Positions 11,466-21,893 of a stretch of 64,000 nucleotides of DNA are shown piece by piece. The notes under the pieces are model-generated. The model saw nothing but the letters and a program-made list of their open reading frames with translations, was not told the DNA's origin and did not search any database. The first letter of the stretch is position 1. The number at the start of each line of letters is the position of its first letter. The position numbers and the translations under genes are program-made. Origin of the DNA: Acanthosepion esculentum (lineage: Eukaryota > Mollusca > Cephalopoda > Sepiida > Sepiidae); contig OZ038510.1 of NCBI GenBank assembly GCA_964036315.1, forward strand, positions 78,483,256 through 78,547,255. Direction: 5' to 3'.

Positions 11466-11815
11466 ACAACAATTTTATGGGACTTTACAGACGGAATAAT
11501 CAAAGCTAATCGCTTAGACATCTTGATCAAAGACCACAAAAACAGAATATACTTTCTTATTGTAGATTGTAATTTATCTTTGAAGATCATTGAAAAAAAA
11601 GTCCATGTTGTTTTTTTTTTAAATACAAAAAACCGTACTGCCAAGTACAGCTCCCACATTACGAAAGACTTTATCTATGTAAAAAGTATACGATCTTTTT
11701 CTTTTTTTCTTTTTTTTCATGAAGGCATTTCTGACGTTAGGTCTCTGGTTGGGACCCGGAAGGAAATGAATATATATACAACATAAATTCAAGGAAATAA
11801 AATAATAGTAAGATT
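11466..11815 (+). mobile_element. R4/Dong-like LINE tail, copy F
   Basis: It begins at AATTTTATGGGACTTTACAG after (AAT)n and keeps NRLDILIKDHKNRIYFLI. It has lost most of the C-terminus and ends in a subfamily 2 UTR and an A-rich tail. Confidence 0.75.
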
Positions 11816-12350
11816 GTATTTCGAAAGATTCAAAAAGAAACTCGAACTTTGTATTAGTGAATGTTAACTTTTTTAAAGCAAGCTGTGTCGTCGGTTAAGT
11901 AACAGAGAATTCCTGGTAAACAAATAAAATTAAAATTTCAAATTGAGCTTCCCGACTCAAAGTTTCACAGAAATTGTATCCGCTCGTCATTTAATATCTA
12001 ACTGCCATTTCATTTTTCTTTGACTTCTTTACACAGGCACATTCAAACAAACACACAAGTGAGGTCGCCGAGCACAGAGTGGAATAAATGAAGTGAATTG
12101 TTCGCTTATACTGTCACTTTGCTACGTTTCACGGAAATTACAGAGTCGAGACATGCTCAGTGAACATTTGTTATTTTCTGTTGTTATTACGACTCAATCA
12201 CTTAATATCAAGCAAATTTAATTTAATTTAAATTTAATTGCAATTCTACGTGCCTTAAAAAATATTCTTTCAGAAAATGCTCTGATTGATTGCTTTCGAT
12301 ATATTTTTTTTAATTCTTCCGAGATATAAAACTTTGTTGTAGATAGAAAA
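11816..12350. other. Unassigned sequence
   Basis: AT-rich, non-repetitive sequence between the LINE cluster and the (GATA)n array. I see no coding or repeat signal. Confidence 0.5.
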
Positions 12351-12354
12351 ATAG

Positions 12355-12369
12355 ATATGAATAGACTGG

Positions 12370-12429
<60 letters not shown>

Positions 12430-12440
12430 TGAACAGGATG

Positions 12441-12505
<65 letters not shown>

Positions 12506-12516
12506 TGAACAAGATG

Positions 12517-12581
<65 letters not shown>

Positions 12582-12592
12582 TGAACAAGATG

Positions 12593-12653
<61 letters not shown>

Positions 12654-12664
12654 TGAACAGGATG

Positions 12665-12702
<38 letters not shown>

Positions 12703-12705
12703 GAA
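12355..12705. repeat. (GATA)n array with regular spacers
   Basis: Five GATA blocks of roughly 35-65 bp are separated by near-identical spacers reading TATGAACAGGATGA or TATGAACAAGATGA. It is a higher-order array rather than a simple microsatellite. Confidence 0.95.
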
Positions 12706-12951
12706 TGAAGCCCTCTAAACAGTGTTGATATTGCAACCTCGATCCATACGTTTATTTATTAATTTCATTGCTATTCTGCAACTCTACAACAACCGCTACA
12801 AAAGCAGCTGCGATTATAACAGGCTAAACCTACCGCTACTGTAACTACTGCTATATTCTTGGTTATGTATCTCGATGGTTAGTTCAGAGGGCTAAAAAAA
12901 GTAACAAGTCACATCTTTTTTCCCTTACGTGCCGGACAATAGCATCCGCTA

Positions 12952-12953
12952 TA

Positions 12954-13031
<78 letters not shown>
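12952..13031. repeat. (TA)n microsatellite
   Basis: About 80 bp of TA. Confidence 0.95.
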
Positions 13032-13033
<2 letters not shown>

Positions 13034-13140
13034 CCCACCCAACCTCCTCAAAAATGGTTTCATGCCTTTTCCAAAACTAATTTATTTGCTCCTTTCAGGA
13101 CAGAGGAACTTTCTTCTCCTGTTGGGTTTTATCATTCATT

Positions 13141-13212
13141 TACTACTACTACTACTACTACTACTAATAATAATAATAATAATGATGATGAAGAGGAGGA
13201 GGAGGAGGAGGA
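13141..13212. repeat. (TAC)n-(AAT)n-(GAT)n-(GAG)n triplet tracts
   Basis: Four different trinucleotide tracts lie back to back. Confidence 0.95.
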
Positions 13213-13383
13213 ATTTAACAAGTTTCTCGAGTGTTCTTAAGATTTTAATCTACTTTGCTGGCCGATTCTTACGGTGGGTGAGTTTAAAATTTTAGGTAAA
13301 CCCCACACTACGAAATTAGATGTTATGCACTAAATTTTAAATAGTTTAAATGCGAGGGTGGCCACAAACTTTAGCCCTATATC

Positions 13384-13419
<36 letters not shown>

Positions 13420-13420
13420 T

Positions 13421-13745
13421 TGTCATCCACAGACAGACTGTGTCGCTGTTTCACAGCTCATCAGTGCGGCTAGACGTCCGGTTGCCTCTAGCTAGGATCG
13501 AAACCCGACTGAATTTTACGTCAGTCCGAGCTTCTCCCACTAAGTCATCAGCTTACGGTACGGGATGAAGGTGAATTTTAGCGTGTTTATTTTTAGATTC
13601 AGATAAACACACAGTGACTGAGAGTGACTCAATTCTGTCGAAGAGTCGTGCAGTATTAGCTTAAATAGTCACTGTTTATAAATTCACACCTCAAACCAGA
13701 GGGCTCAACCGAAATTAATTTTTCAGGAGCTAATATTTTTGTCAA
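13421..13745 (-). mobile_element. tRNA-like plus hammerhead element, copy 1
   Basis: The element lies between (TA)n tracts at 13383-13420 and 13764-13840. On the minus strand, CTTAGTGGGAGAAGC (about 13535) resembles a box A region and GGTTTCGATCCTAGC (about 13495) a box B. A hammerhead motif follows at 13472-13424. The rest (13565-13680) is shared with the copy at 16350-16640. A degenerate start of another copy lies at 13730-13760. Confidence 0.7.
13424..13472 (-). ncRNA. Hammerhead ribozyme motif with broken core
   Basis: CUGAUGA, stem II (GCUGU/ACAGC, GAA loop), stem III (ACA/UGU) and a 5-bp stem I are present. The GAAA strand reads GACA because of one substitution at position 13442. It should not cleave. 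Compare the intact copy at 16356-16404. Confidence 0.7.
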
Positions 13746-13762
13746 CCACAGATTGACGTATA

Positions 13763-13763
<1 letters not shown>

Positions 13764-13842
<79 letters not shown>

Positions 13843-13993
13843 CTCTACTTAGCGTTTCAACTTGTTGTAGAAATTTAAGGTACTGGACCATTTCTTTCGC
13901 CCTGTTCGGAGGTTTCTGGTTCTTACATTTTTTCCCCCAATTTTTCCTCGGATATCCAGTTTTTTTTCACCCACCGAGTTCAAATAAATTTAC

Positions 13994-14083
<90 letters not shown>

Positions 14084-14251
14084 ATGTGGGTATACATATC
14101 AACAGTGCATGGCGACTGTCAGTTTCACACTTCAGTGCGATCTTGACCATTGTATCCAGGGATAAATTGTTTGCAGATAGAAAAAAATAAGAAATCACCA
14201 TTGAATGGTGACAGGCAGTTACACGACTTAAGCTAATATCAGTCTGTGAAG

Positions 14252-14335
<84 letters not shown>
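13764..14335. repeat. (TA)n and (GA)n tracts around hammerhead-related fragments
   Basis: TA tracts lie at 13764-13840, 13997-14043 and 14257-14332, and a GA tract at 14044-14079. The 14080-14240 segment holds two related pieces (GGCGACTGTCAGTTTCACAC and GGTGACAGGCAGTTACACGA). Their reverse complements resemble the GAAAC-stem III-GUC half of the hammerhead modules. The catalytic CUGA half is degraded. Confidence 0.6.
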
Positions 14336-14336
<1 letters not shown>

Positions 14337-14496
14337 GGCTCTCTCTATTTCACACACACATATATGTATATATAAATAAATATATATAAACAGATATATA
14401 TATGTGTGTGTGCGTGTGTGCATGCGTACTTGTGTGTTTGCATACATATATATATAAGACACTATGGTGAAACGTTCTCATCTCAAGCCATATGTG

Positions 14497-15240
14497 TATA
14501 CATGGTGTATCAATAATACTTATACAAACTTGGGGGGGCGGGTTCCTGACACCAAAACAAGGTCATATAAACATTTGTCCAAAACCTCAACACAGCAACT
14601 CTTAACAAATGTTCAAAATGTCCTCCGCTTGCTTCTACAGACGCATGCGCCCGTCGGATCATTGACTGGCGGACCCTTTCAAATACACCGACACGGTGTC
14701 GAATGGGTTCGCAGACACGTTGATGAAGTGCCTCTGCATTATTAATGCCTGGTGCATAAACCAATTGTTTTCGGTTGCTCCACAGATAAATATCCAAAAG
14801 ATTGAGGTCAGGGAACGTGCAGGTCATGGACCCAGTCCTTCCCTACCTATCCAACTTTCATGGTAGATGTCACCCAGTGCACCATGAACAATGTCACTAA
14901 AACGTGCTGGACTCCCATCAGGCATGACCACATACACCTTCTTATTAGCAGAGATACATCCTCTAGCAGGACTGGAAGTGTGTTCAAAATAAAGTCCCTG
15001 TAGACAGCTCCTATAAGATGTGTTGTGTTGGACCTAAAAGACAGTCACCTACAATTCCAGCCCACGCATTAATCGTAAACTAATGCTGGTGCCTAATCTG
15101 TATTGTACCCTGGGGGGATTCCAATCCGCCCACAAATGTCGGTTGTGTAAATTTTTATTCCATCTCTTCCAAATGTTACCTCAACCGTAAACATGACTGA
15201 AGAGACAAACAGGTTAGCACTTTGTAACCTGATTTTTAAA
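14497..15240 (-). mobile_element. Tc1/mariner-superfamily transposon remnant 1
   Basis: The minus strand encodes the C-terminal half of an IS630-Tc1-mariner transposase: FPDLNLLDIYLWSNRKQL with the third acidic residue, then RQSMIRRAHASVEASGGHFE. The terminus at 14497 reads GGTGTATCAATAATACTTAT, a variant of the inverted repeat seen at 41100 and 41465. The region at 14830-15240 is collinear but carries many stops. Confidence 0.8.
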
Positions 15241-15275
<35 letters not shown>

Positions 15276-15279
15276 AAAA

Positions 15280-16190
15280 TATAGGCCCCCATGACAGATT
15301 GATGAATCGACTCGACATTATTAATAAAATGGGCTGCATAAACAGATAAAAGTCCAAAGGACTGAGGTTGGGTGAACGTGCAGGACATGGAACCGGCGCT
15401 CCCTTACCTATCCATCTTTCATGGTCGATGTCAGTCAGTGCATCGCGAACAGTGTGACTAAAATGTGCTGGAGCCCAAATTATACATGGACCCCATGCGT
15501 CTTCGTATTAGCAGGCGTACAACCTCTATCAGAATTGAAAATGGAAATGTGTTCGAAATAAAGTCCCTGTAGAAAGCTTCTGTAAGACGTGCTGGGGGAG
15601 CATATGGACCTACCAGATAGTCACCTACAATTCCAGCCCACACATTAATCGTAAACTGATGCTGGTGTCTAGCCTGTATTGTACCAGGGGGATTCCAGAT
15701 ACAGGAGCTGCTCTTGAAGTCCCCACCATGCGGTACGCTATGACATGTTAGGGTCACTTGACGAGTGCTGATACCTGGATCGACTCCGACAGCCTGTAGA
15801 ATGTGTTCTTTGTGGTCAGGCGTACGAGCGGATTTCGGTCTTCCTCGATCCATAGTTTGTGTTGCCACGAGTCCTGTCTCGGCAACGCGACGATAAACAG
15901 CAGCAAAGGCTGGATGTTTCGGCTGTCTACGGTCTGTAAACGCAATCTGATGCAGCCGTGCAGCCTCGGGTCCATTAACATTCTCGCGGCCGGGTGTAAA
16001 AATCATATCTCCCTCTTCACGATATGACTGTCCTGCCATTGTTAAACTGAACACTTCTCAGTTAACTCACTACTACACATGTTAAACGTTGAAGACAGAC
16101 GAGCCATAAATGTACACGAATGACAAATGTAACCTAGTCTTCATCGCAACACAGCGTCATCTACTGCAAACTTTCTTTAAAATTATTAAA
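15280..16190 (-). mobile_element. Tc1/mariner-superfamily transposon remnant 2
   Basis: This is a second copy of the same family on the same strand. The open part (16054-15458) begins with a helix-turn-helix resembling DUF4817 domains (TDRRQPKHPAFAAVYRR) and a second DNA-binding block (RTPDHKEHILQAVG). An internal deletion follows, and then INVWAGIVGDYLVGPYAPP from the catalytic domain. The block with the first catalytic Asp is deleted and the DGAP motif is mutated. It is inactive. Confidence 0.8.
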
Positions 16191-16261
16191 AAAAAAACCC
16201 TCAAAAACGAAGGATTTGCGGACATATGTTTATATAGACTTTTGTCCTTGGTTTGGTGTGT

Positions 16262-16263
<2 letters not shown>

Positions 16264-16327
<64 letters not shown>

Positions 16328-16328
16328 T
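16264..16328. repeat. (TA)n then (TTTA)n microsatellite
   Basis: TA tract with a short TTTA extension, directly abutting the next hammerhead element. Confidence 0.95.
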
Positions 16329-16351
16329 TATTTATTTATTTATTTATTTAT

Positions 16352-16637
16352 TTGTCATCCACAGACAGACTGTTTCGCTGTTTCACAGCTCATCAGTGTA
16401 GACGTCCGGTTGCCTCTAGCTAGGATTGAAACTCGACTGAATTTGCGTCAGTCCGAACTTCTCCCACTAAGCCGTCAGCGTACGGTACGGGATGTGGGTG
16501 AATTTTAGCGTGTTTATTTTTAGATTCAGATAAACACACAGTGACTGAGAGTGACCCAATTCTGTCGAAGAGTCGTGCAGTATTAGCTTAAATAGTCACT
16601 GTTTACAAATTCACACCTCAAACGTGAGGGCTCAGCC
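16352..16637 (-). mobile_element. tRNA-like plus hammerhead element, copy 2
   Basis: It is collinear with the copy at 13421 and again lies between two (TA)n tracts (16264-16328 and 16638-16701). On the minus strand a box B-like AGTTTCAATCCTAGC lies upstream of the ribozyme. The schistosome Sm-alpha repeats, which combine a Pol III-type promoter with a hammerhead, are the closest known analogue. The full element length and its mobilising partner are unknown. Confidence 0.7.
16356..16404 (-). ncRNA. Hammerhead ribozyme, structurally intact
   Basis: On the minus strand, stem I pairs CGUCUACA with UGUGGAUG (8 pairs, two of them G-U). The core CUGAUGA (complement of 16390-16396) leads into stem II, GCUGU/ACAGC with a GAA loop and the canonical G-C closing pair. 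Next are GAAA (16373-16376) and stem III, ACA/UGU with a GUC loop. C17 (complement of 16364) precedes the predicted cut. All invariant core residues are present. This is a type I arrangement with a minimal stem III. Confidence 0.85.

Positions 16638-16701
<64 letters not shown>
16638..16701. repeat. (TA)n microsatellite
   Basis: Right boundary tract of the hammerhead element. Confidence 0.95.
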
Positions 16702-16703
<2 letters not shown>

Positions 16704-16711
16704 TAAAATAA

Positions 16712-16800
16712 TAAGAAAGAACAGTAAGGTTTATAATCCGGTGTTCTTAGAAATTATATTTATTTAAAAAAAACAGTGCTCAATACAAACAGCAGAGCCT
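16712..16800. repeat. Dispersed block shared with 53728-53805
   Basis: The block with AACAGTAAGGTTTATAATCC and CAGTGCTCAATACAAAC recurs inverted at 53728-53805. It appears to be part of the larger (TA)n-associated element family. Confidence 0.6.
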
Positions 16801-16851
16801 ATTATATATATTTTCTTTTTTTAAAATATGATTCCATCGGAACATTTATAA

Positions 16852-16859
<8 letters not shown>

Positions 16860-16910
<51 letters not shown>

Positions 16911-17039
16911 GTATGGTATATGTCTGAGTTAACCTGCTCAATATCAGAGATATAGCTTATGTAAATATGAAAATAGCTTTCAGATTGAGGTTAAGTATGA
17001 AATAGTCTGTCGCCAATGGTTGTTGATCTCAATGTACAC

Positions 17040-17096
<57 letters not shown>

Positions 17097-17097
17097 C

Positions 17098-17151
<54 letters not shown>

Positions 17152-17182
17152 GCTCTCTTACACACACACGCATACACACGCT

Positions 17183-17217
<35 letters not shown>

Positions 17218-17225
17218 TCATATAT
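16860..17225 (+). repeat. (TA)n/(CA)n tracts around a decayed hammerhead module
   Basis: TA tracts lie at 16860-16906 and 17044-17148, and CA at 17160-17206. The 16915-17043 segment contains GCTCAATATCAGAGATATAG and a decayed plus-strand hammerhead (TATGAAATAGTCTGTCGCC). It is the same module as at 25051, 51030, 52490 and 55400. Confidence 0.7.
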
Positions 17226-17249
17226 ATATATCACTATACTGAAAAATTC

Positions 17250-17880
17250 AAACGTGTAAGGATGAACATTGCAGTTGAAGTATGTGTATGGGTATTCTTC
17301 TGTTTGGAAACAAATTCCTTATTCTCATAGCCATTAGAAAAATCTTAGCTCGGAATAAAAGACTTAGTTTCATTTTTAAAATTCTTTTTGTCGTTGTAAA
17401 TCATGGTTCCAACCTTTTTGAGAAATCACCTTTTGCAACATTTGAAATGTTTGTTTTTCGTCTCTCCCCCCCCCCCACACACACACACACACACCGCTCC
17501 AGAAAAAAGTGATATTTCTTTCCGAATATCCGAATATCAGCCTCGGTTTTATTTACAAATTCTTCAGTAAATCGGTCAAGCCTTAAACATCAGCGAGTGC
17601 TGTGAACATATTCCCCCCTCGTCTCCTACACGACGATCGCGACTGGGTCGGCGAGTAGGAGACGAATCCTCCGATCCCAAGGTTACAATCGATTTTTGCT
17701 TTATTTGGCTTCGAAGCCTGAAGACGGAGAAGCGAAAACCCAGTCTTCGTTGGATATTCATTCATTTCATTTGATATAATTAAAAGAAACGCAGCATACA
17801 ATATTAGACGGATTCTAGAAGAAAGCATAAACAGATTTTACATTGTTAACTGGGAGAAGATTATATATAAACTCCATGTA
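17250..17880. other. Unassigned sequence
   Basis: It holds a short C/CA tract at 17466-17493 and, at 17515-17770, moderately GC-rich sequence with no recognisable coding. The segment near 17720 (CTGAAGACGGAG...GAAAAC) superficially resembles a hammerhead core but lacks a stem II. Confidence 0.45.
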
Positions 17881-18545
17881 AAACCGTAAGTTCTATGCTG
17901 ACAATTTCTTCGTAACACTTCTCACTTGTGGATCTCTCTTCTAGCTTCTTGTTTTGAGACAACTTTGATCTTCAAAAATTGAAATGCAATATCAATCGTT
18001 ATCTTCTGTCTTCTTAATTCTTCTTCTTCTTTTATTGTTCTCTCTCCTTAATAATGTTTTTCTTTTTCTCATATTCTTTCACACTCAGTAACTCCTTGCG
18101 TCTTAGTAGATTTAGTGCCTTACTTGGGATGAAATGATTAAATGCAATGTCAATCGTTATCTTCTGTCTTCTTAATTCCTCTTCTTTTATTGTTCTCTCT
18201 CCTTAATAATGTTTTTCTTTTTCTCATATTCTTTCACACTCAGTAACTCCTTGCGTCTTAGTAGATTTAGTGCCTTACTTGGGATGAAATGATTAAATGC
18301 AATGTCAATCGTTATCTTCTGTCTTCTTAATTCCTCTTCTTTTATTCTTCTCTCTCCTTAATAATGTTTTTCTTTTTCTCATATTCTTTCACACTCAGGA
18401 ACTCCTTGCGTCTTAGTAGATTTATTGCCTTACTTGGGATGATATGATTAAATGCAATGTCAATCGTTATCTTCTGTCTTCTTAATTCCTCTTCTTTTAT
18501 AGTTCTCTCTCCTTAATAATGTTTTTCTTTTTCTCATATCTTTGA
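17880..18545 (+). mobile_element. LINE 3' end with tandemly repeated tail
   Basis: The first 100 bp match the end of the LINE at 61450-61560 (CCGTAAGTTCTATG, CACTTGTGGA, AATATCAATCGTTATC). The 3' UTR is then repeated about 3.5 times with a period of 155-158 bp (starts near 17982, 18140, 18295 and 18450). Each unit contains TTGCGTCTTAGTAG and ends in a GATGAAATGATTAAA-type motif. Confidence 0.8.
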
Positions 18546-18815
18546 ATAATTAGTAATCATTGCGCCTCAGTGGCTTTATTTTCTTGCTTGGGGTGAAATG
18601 ATTTAAAAAATGTTATTGATCCTTGTATTATTATCGGTCACTTTTCAACCATCATAATATAGTTTCCTATATTTTTTCTATAAATATTTTCATAGTAATT
18701 GTTCTGAAGAGCTTTTCTCACTGGTGCCTTTAAATTTAAGCACTATTATATTACCCCCTAGCTATGAACACTAATGATTATGTCCCAATCCCCGTAAATA
18801 TGTTGGACACTATGG
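18546..18815. other. Unassigned AT-rich sequence
   Basis: No recognisable feature. Confidence 0.5.
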
Positions 18816-19290
18816 CTACTTATATTATTTACATTATTCGGACTGTTATCCTCATCTTCACTGCCGTATTCACAACGTTATGGCCGCTGTACACTCAGGC
18901 CTTCTTCAGGTGATTGGAATTTCGAATCGAACCGTTTATTTCGTCCACCGGAGTATATTGTTCTAGTTCCACGCGTCATGCCTTTTCCGGGTTTCTCAGT
19001 TATTTCCCTTTTAACTTAACTCTCCAAATAAAGGTTTCGGTTCGAAATTCCAATCACTTGAAGAAGGCCGAAGCGTACAACAGCCGAAACGAAATGAAGA
19101 TGAGGATAACTGTCCGAATAATGTAAATAATGTAAGTAATCATAATACCTCATCTCAGAGATATAGACAGATATATAGAGAGACATAGACATAAAGGCCG
19201 GAGCGTACAACGGCCGAAACGTTGTGAATATGGCAATGAAGATGAGGATAACAGTCCGAATAATGTAAATAATGTAAGTAATCCATATAC
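18816..19290. mobile_element. Inverted Penelope-like element fragments
   Basis: A minus-strand piece (18816-19030) and a plus-strand piece (19031-19136) form inverted arms of about 110 bp. A further partial plus copy lies at 19190-19290. All contain AAATTCCAATCACCTGAAGA-type sequence, an ACAACGGCCGAAACG-type segment and GTCCGAATAATGTAAATAAT. The same element lies at 26490-26805. CUGAAGA with a GGCC stem and GAAAC fits a hammerhead core, but I see no acceptable cleavage triplet. Confidence 0.6.
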
Positions 19291-19605
19291 CTCATCTCAA
19301 AGATATTAACAATTTCATGGCTTCAACTAAATATATTTTGAACGTAATTGTATGCCTTCAACTACAGATAAAATATATTGTTGGTCATTTTGCTATAAAT
19401 ATGTATTTTGGGAATTTTTTTTAATATATAATATATATTTTTACTATAGAAATTTTTTTTATACTTTCATAGTGTTTTGTTTTTGTTTGGTGGGTTGGGG
19501 TCACTATTTGACCATAGCTGGGACCCACCCGAGGTCAAGGTGTCTCTAGGAACAACAGCAATTAGAAGGCGGTTCTACGCTCCTCGGAACCTCCCGATCA
19601 CAGAC
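19290..19605 (-). mobile_element. tRNA-derived SINE family 1, fragment
   Basis: It matches the body and internal repeat region of family 1 (see 27350) on the minus strand: GGCATACAATTACG, a core with ACCAACAATATATTTTATC, and the CAGCTATGGTCAAATAGTGA block near 19510. A short RTE-like LINE scrap (TTGTGGAGAGCCATGATCG) follows at 19635. Confidence 0.7.
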
Positions 19606-20035
19606 CTTACTGTCAGATATAGTTGGATAGGAAGTTGTGGAGAGCCATGATCGAATATGTTCTGAAGGTCTCAAGACGGGAGTTAAGATATAGGAAACCG
19701 TTTTGTTTCTTTTCTAAATTTTAGGCTTTAGGGTTTTGCAAAAAGCATGTGAGTTTTCTTGTAATAAGATTTGCAATAGGCACCCATTATTTCTAGAATT
19801 ATTTCTAGAATTTTAGAATATTGTTCCGGTCTATTTATACGTTCTCTTTCTCAGAAGCAAATTTCTCCCTTTTAATCCGGTGCAGGTTTTTAAAAATAAA
19901 CCAACGTTTACGTCTTACGTGTCACCAATTAACAGGGAACCACCATAAAGTTCATTAATTAACGTGTCGGTCACGCATGCTATTCAAAGTGAATGAGTGT
20001 GCTTCACACGAATTGAACTGCGGTCAAATTACTCT

Positions 20036-20175
20036 AAAAACACCGATTCTCGTTCAATCACCGAAGTTAATCGGAGTCGAGCCCGGACAGTACTGTAAGC
20101 GACCTCCTACAATCCGAAATATGTCTCGGCAATAGGTTGATAATTCATAAAAAAACAAACCAATCATTCAATGAA
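20036..20175 (+). mobile_element. 5S-derived SINE with shared SINE tail
   Basis: A 5S-like 5' part (CACCGATTCTCGTTCAATCA, GAAGTTAATCGGAGTCGAGC) is fused to a tail ending TTGATAATTCATAAAAAAAC and an AATC-type repeat. The same tail follows the copy at 24178 and, in variant form, family 1 SINEs. Confidence 0.75.
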
Positions 20176-20235
20176 CCATTGGAAAGGAAATATCATCTCT
20201 TATATATCCTGGGTACATAATATGTATTTAAACAC

Positions 20236-20620
20236 CCTGTCTTCATTTTCCAGTTTCGACAGAGTCCAAAAATCGTCTCCGCGTCCTTGTGGGTGACAAA
20301 TTATTTTCCACCCTACAACCTCTTTCCCCGCAGACGAAAAATCGCCAGCCTCTCGCTGCTCTACCGCTATTACCATGGAAAGTGTTCAGATGAACTACAT
20401 TCCTTAGTACCACTAGTTCTACCCTTCATGGTTAAGACCCACCCTGCCACTCCCATTGTCGCGAACCACCCCTTCGTGTATCATTGGTGATATGCAAATT
20501 CTACCCGAGCGGCTTCTTCCCACAAACCGATGCATGCTTCCTAGATCCCTACAGTCTTAACCTGTTCAAATCTCGAGTTAACCTTTGTCTTCTCCAAATA
20601 TCCGCATAAACTGTACCTGA
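20236..20620 (+). mobile_element. LINE 3' end, Jockey/CR1-like
   Basis: It encodes ASLSLLYRYYHGKCSDELHS followed by a decayed C-terminus (ending SLNLFKSRVN-like). Same family as 4860-5560 and 49400-50190. Confidence 0.75.
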
Positions 20621-20644
20621 AGGTAGTGACCAGGCTCGACGTTG

Positions 20645-20800
20645 CTTAACTTAAATAGTGCGGGAACCGGTGTTTCAACTTTATGTGGTTGTAAGCTATT
20701 TTCACCGCACACACATCCAAGCTTACATCACCTGTTATTCCCAAACGATCACCCATCTATGTATTGACAAGGCTCGACGTTGCTTAACTTTTATAAAAAT
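20645..20800 (-). mobile_element. 5S rRNA-derived repeat, two partial units
   Basis: On the minus strand there are two box A regions (AAGTTAAGCAACGTCGAGCC), near 20790 and 20660. One is followed by TAGATGGGTGATCGTTTGGG and AATAACAGGTGATGTAAGC. The units are arranged head to tail, which suggests a dimer. Confidence 0.75.
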
Positions 20801-20814
20801 GAAATCATTAAGAT

Positions 20815-21893
20815 GAAAAACTGGATTAAAATCTGATATCAGAATTATCAACTATTTAATTCAACTAATTAATTCTTGCGTTCCATGTCGACATCGGCTT
20901 CAGCTCCTCGGGCCCCAACGCCACCATTTAAATTGTATCAACAAAAGACGGTTTGTTTTTCTTATTCGTTATATTAGATGGGCAGACGTGGTAGCATCGA
21001 TTCTCGGACTTCAAGGGAATTTACCGCTCGTTGTCTCATCGTGCCTCCACGCGCGGTCTTAACCTCTCTATTGAACCTGACGCTCCAACATTCCTGCGGC
21101 CCTCTGCCGAATTCGCGCCGTTTTGGTCTTATATCCAGAACTTCGACAAAGGCACTTCATCAGCCACGATGTATTCTAATCAATCGCTGACCATCCAGGC
21201 CCAGCCTCCGCATTCTGTAACATAATGAATTTGAATAAAATCATTAATTGCTGAAATTCTTAATGAAAATGTTAAGTACACATCCATCATTTAATGCTGG
21301 GACATGTCGATAAATATTAATCTAAACCAAAATGTCATCAAAGATTAGTGGACTAATATAGATTAAACAGACTCTGTTTTTGTAGTTAAAAACCAATGAT
21401 TTTATGCGGAAAAGGGTTGAAAGTTTTGTGGGGCTCCAGGAACCCCCTTCTCAAACAGAAAAAGTGGCGTGATTGGTGTTCAACCTTACAAGGCAGGACA
21501 GCCTACGCAAGACCTTCATGCAAGGTACCGTTGAAGGTGGACGTAGGAGAGGACGTCAACGCAAAAACTGGTTGAACAATGTTAAAAAATGGACAGGTAT
21601 GACTATACTAGAATTGCTGATGGCTTCTGTTGATAGACCGCTGTAGAGGAGATTTAGAGTGGGGTCTGCATTCGGGTCACCCGCACCTACGATTACAAAA
21701 GTCAAGGGGATGATGATGATATTTTTGTAATGTAGGAATTTGTATTCGTTTAAAACAATTTCATTCTTTACTCCTTATTCATTTACTTTCCATTGTGGGA
21801 TTTATATTTAAAGAATTTTAAGTGGATACAGTTCCGTTCTTGACTCTTTTGTTCATCTTACATTTTAAGTATATATTAAAACTTGGTCCGTAT
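20815..21893 (+). mobile_element. Unclassified dispersed repeat with inserted LINE scrap
   Basis: The 20815-21330 part is collinear with 23200-23710. Both hold TTGCGTTCC near the start, TTAGA at the junction, and a 3' block CATCATTTAAT...GATAAATATTAATCTAAACC-type. The TATATATTAAAA-TTGGTCCG block at 21868 also recurs at 23733. The family is not identified. Confidence 0.55.
21470..21720 (+). mobile_element. RTE-like LINE C-terminus fragment
   Basis: It encodes LRKTFMQGTVEGGRRRGRQR followed by KNWLNNVKKWT, typical of the basic C-terminal tail of this LINE type, then ends near GATGATGAT. Confidence 0.7.

Noticed and set aside
17715..17750. Hammerhead core (CTGAAGA followed by GAAAAC)
   Set aside because: The intervening CGGAGAAGC cannot form a stem II.
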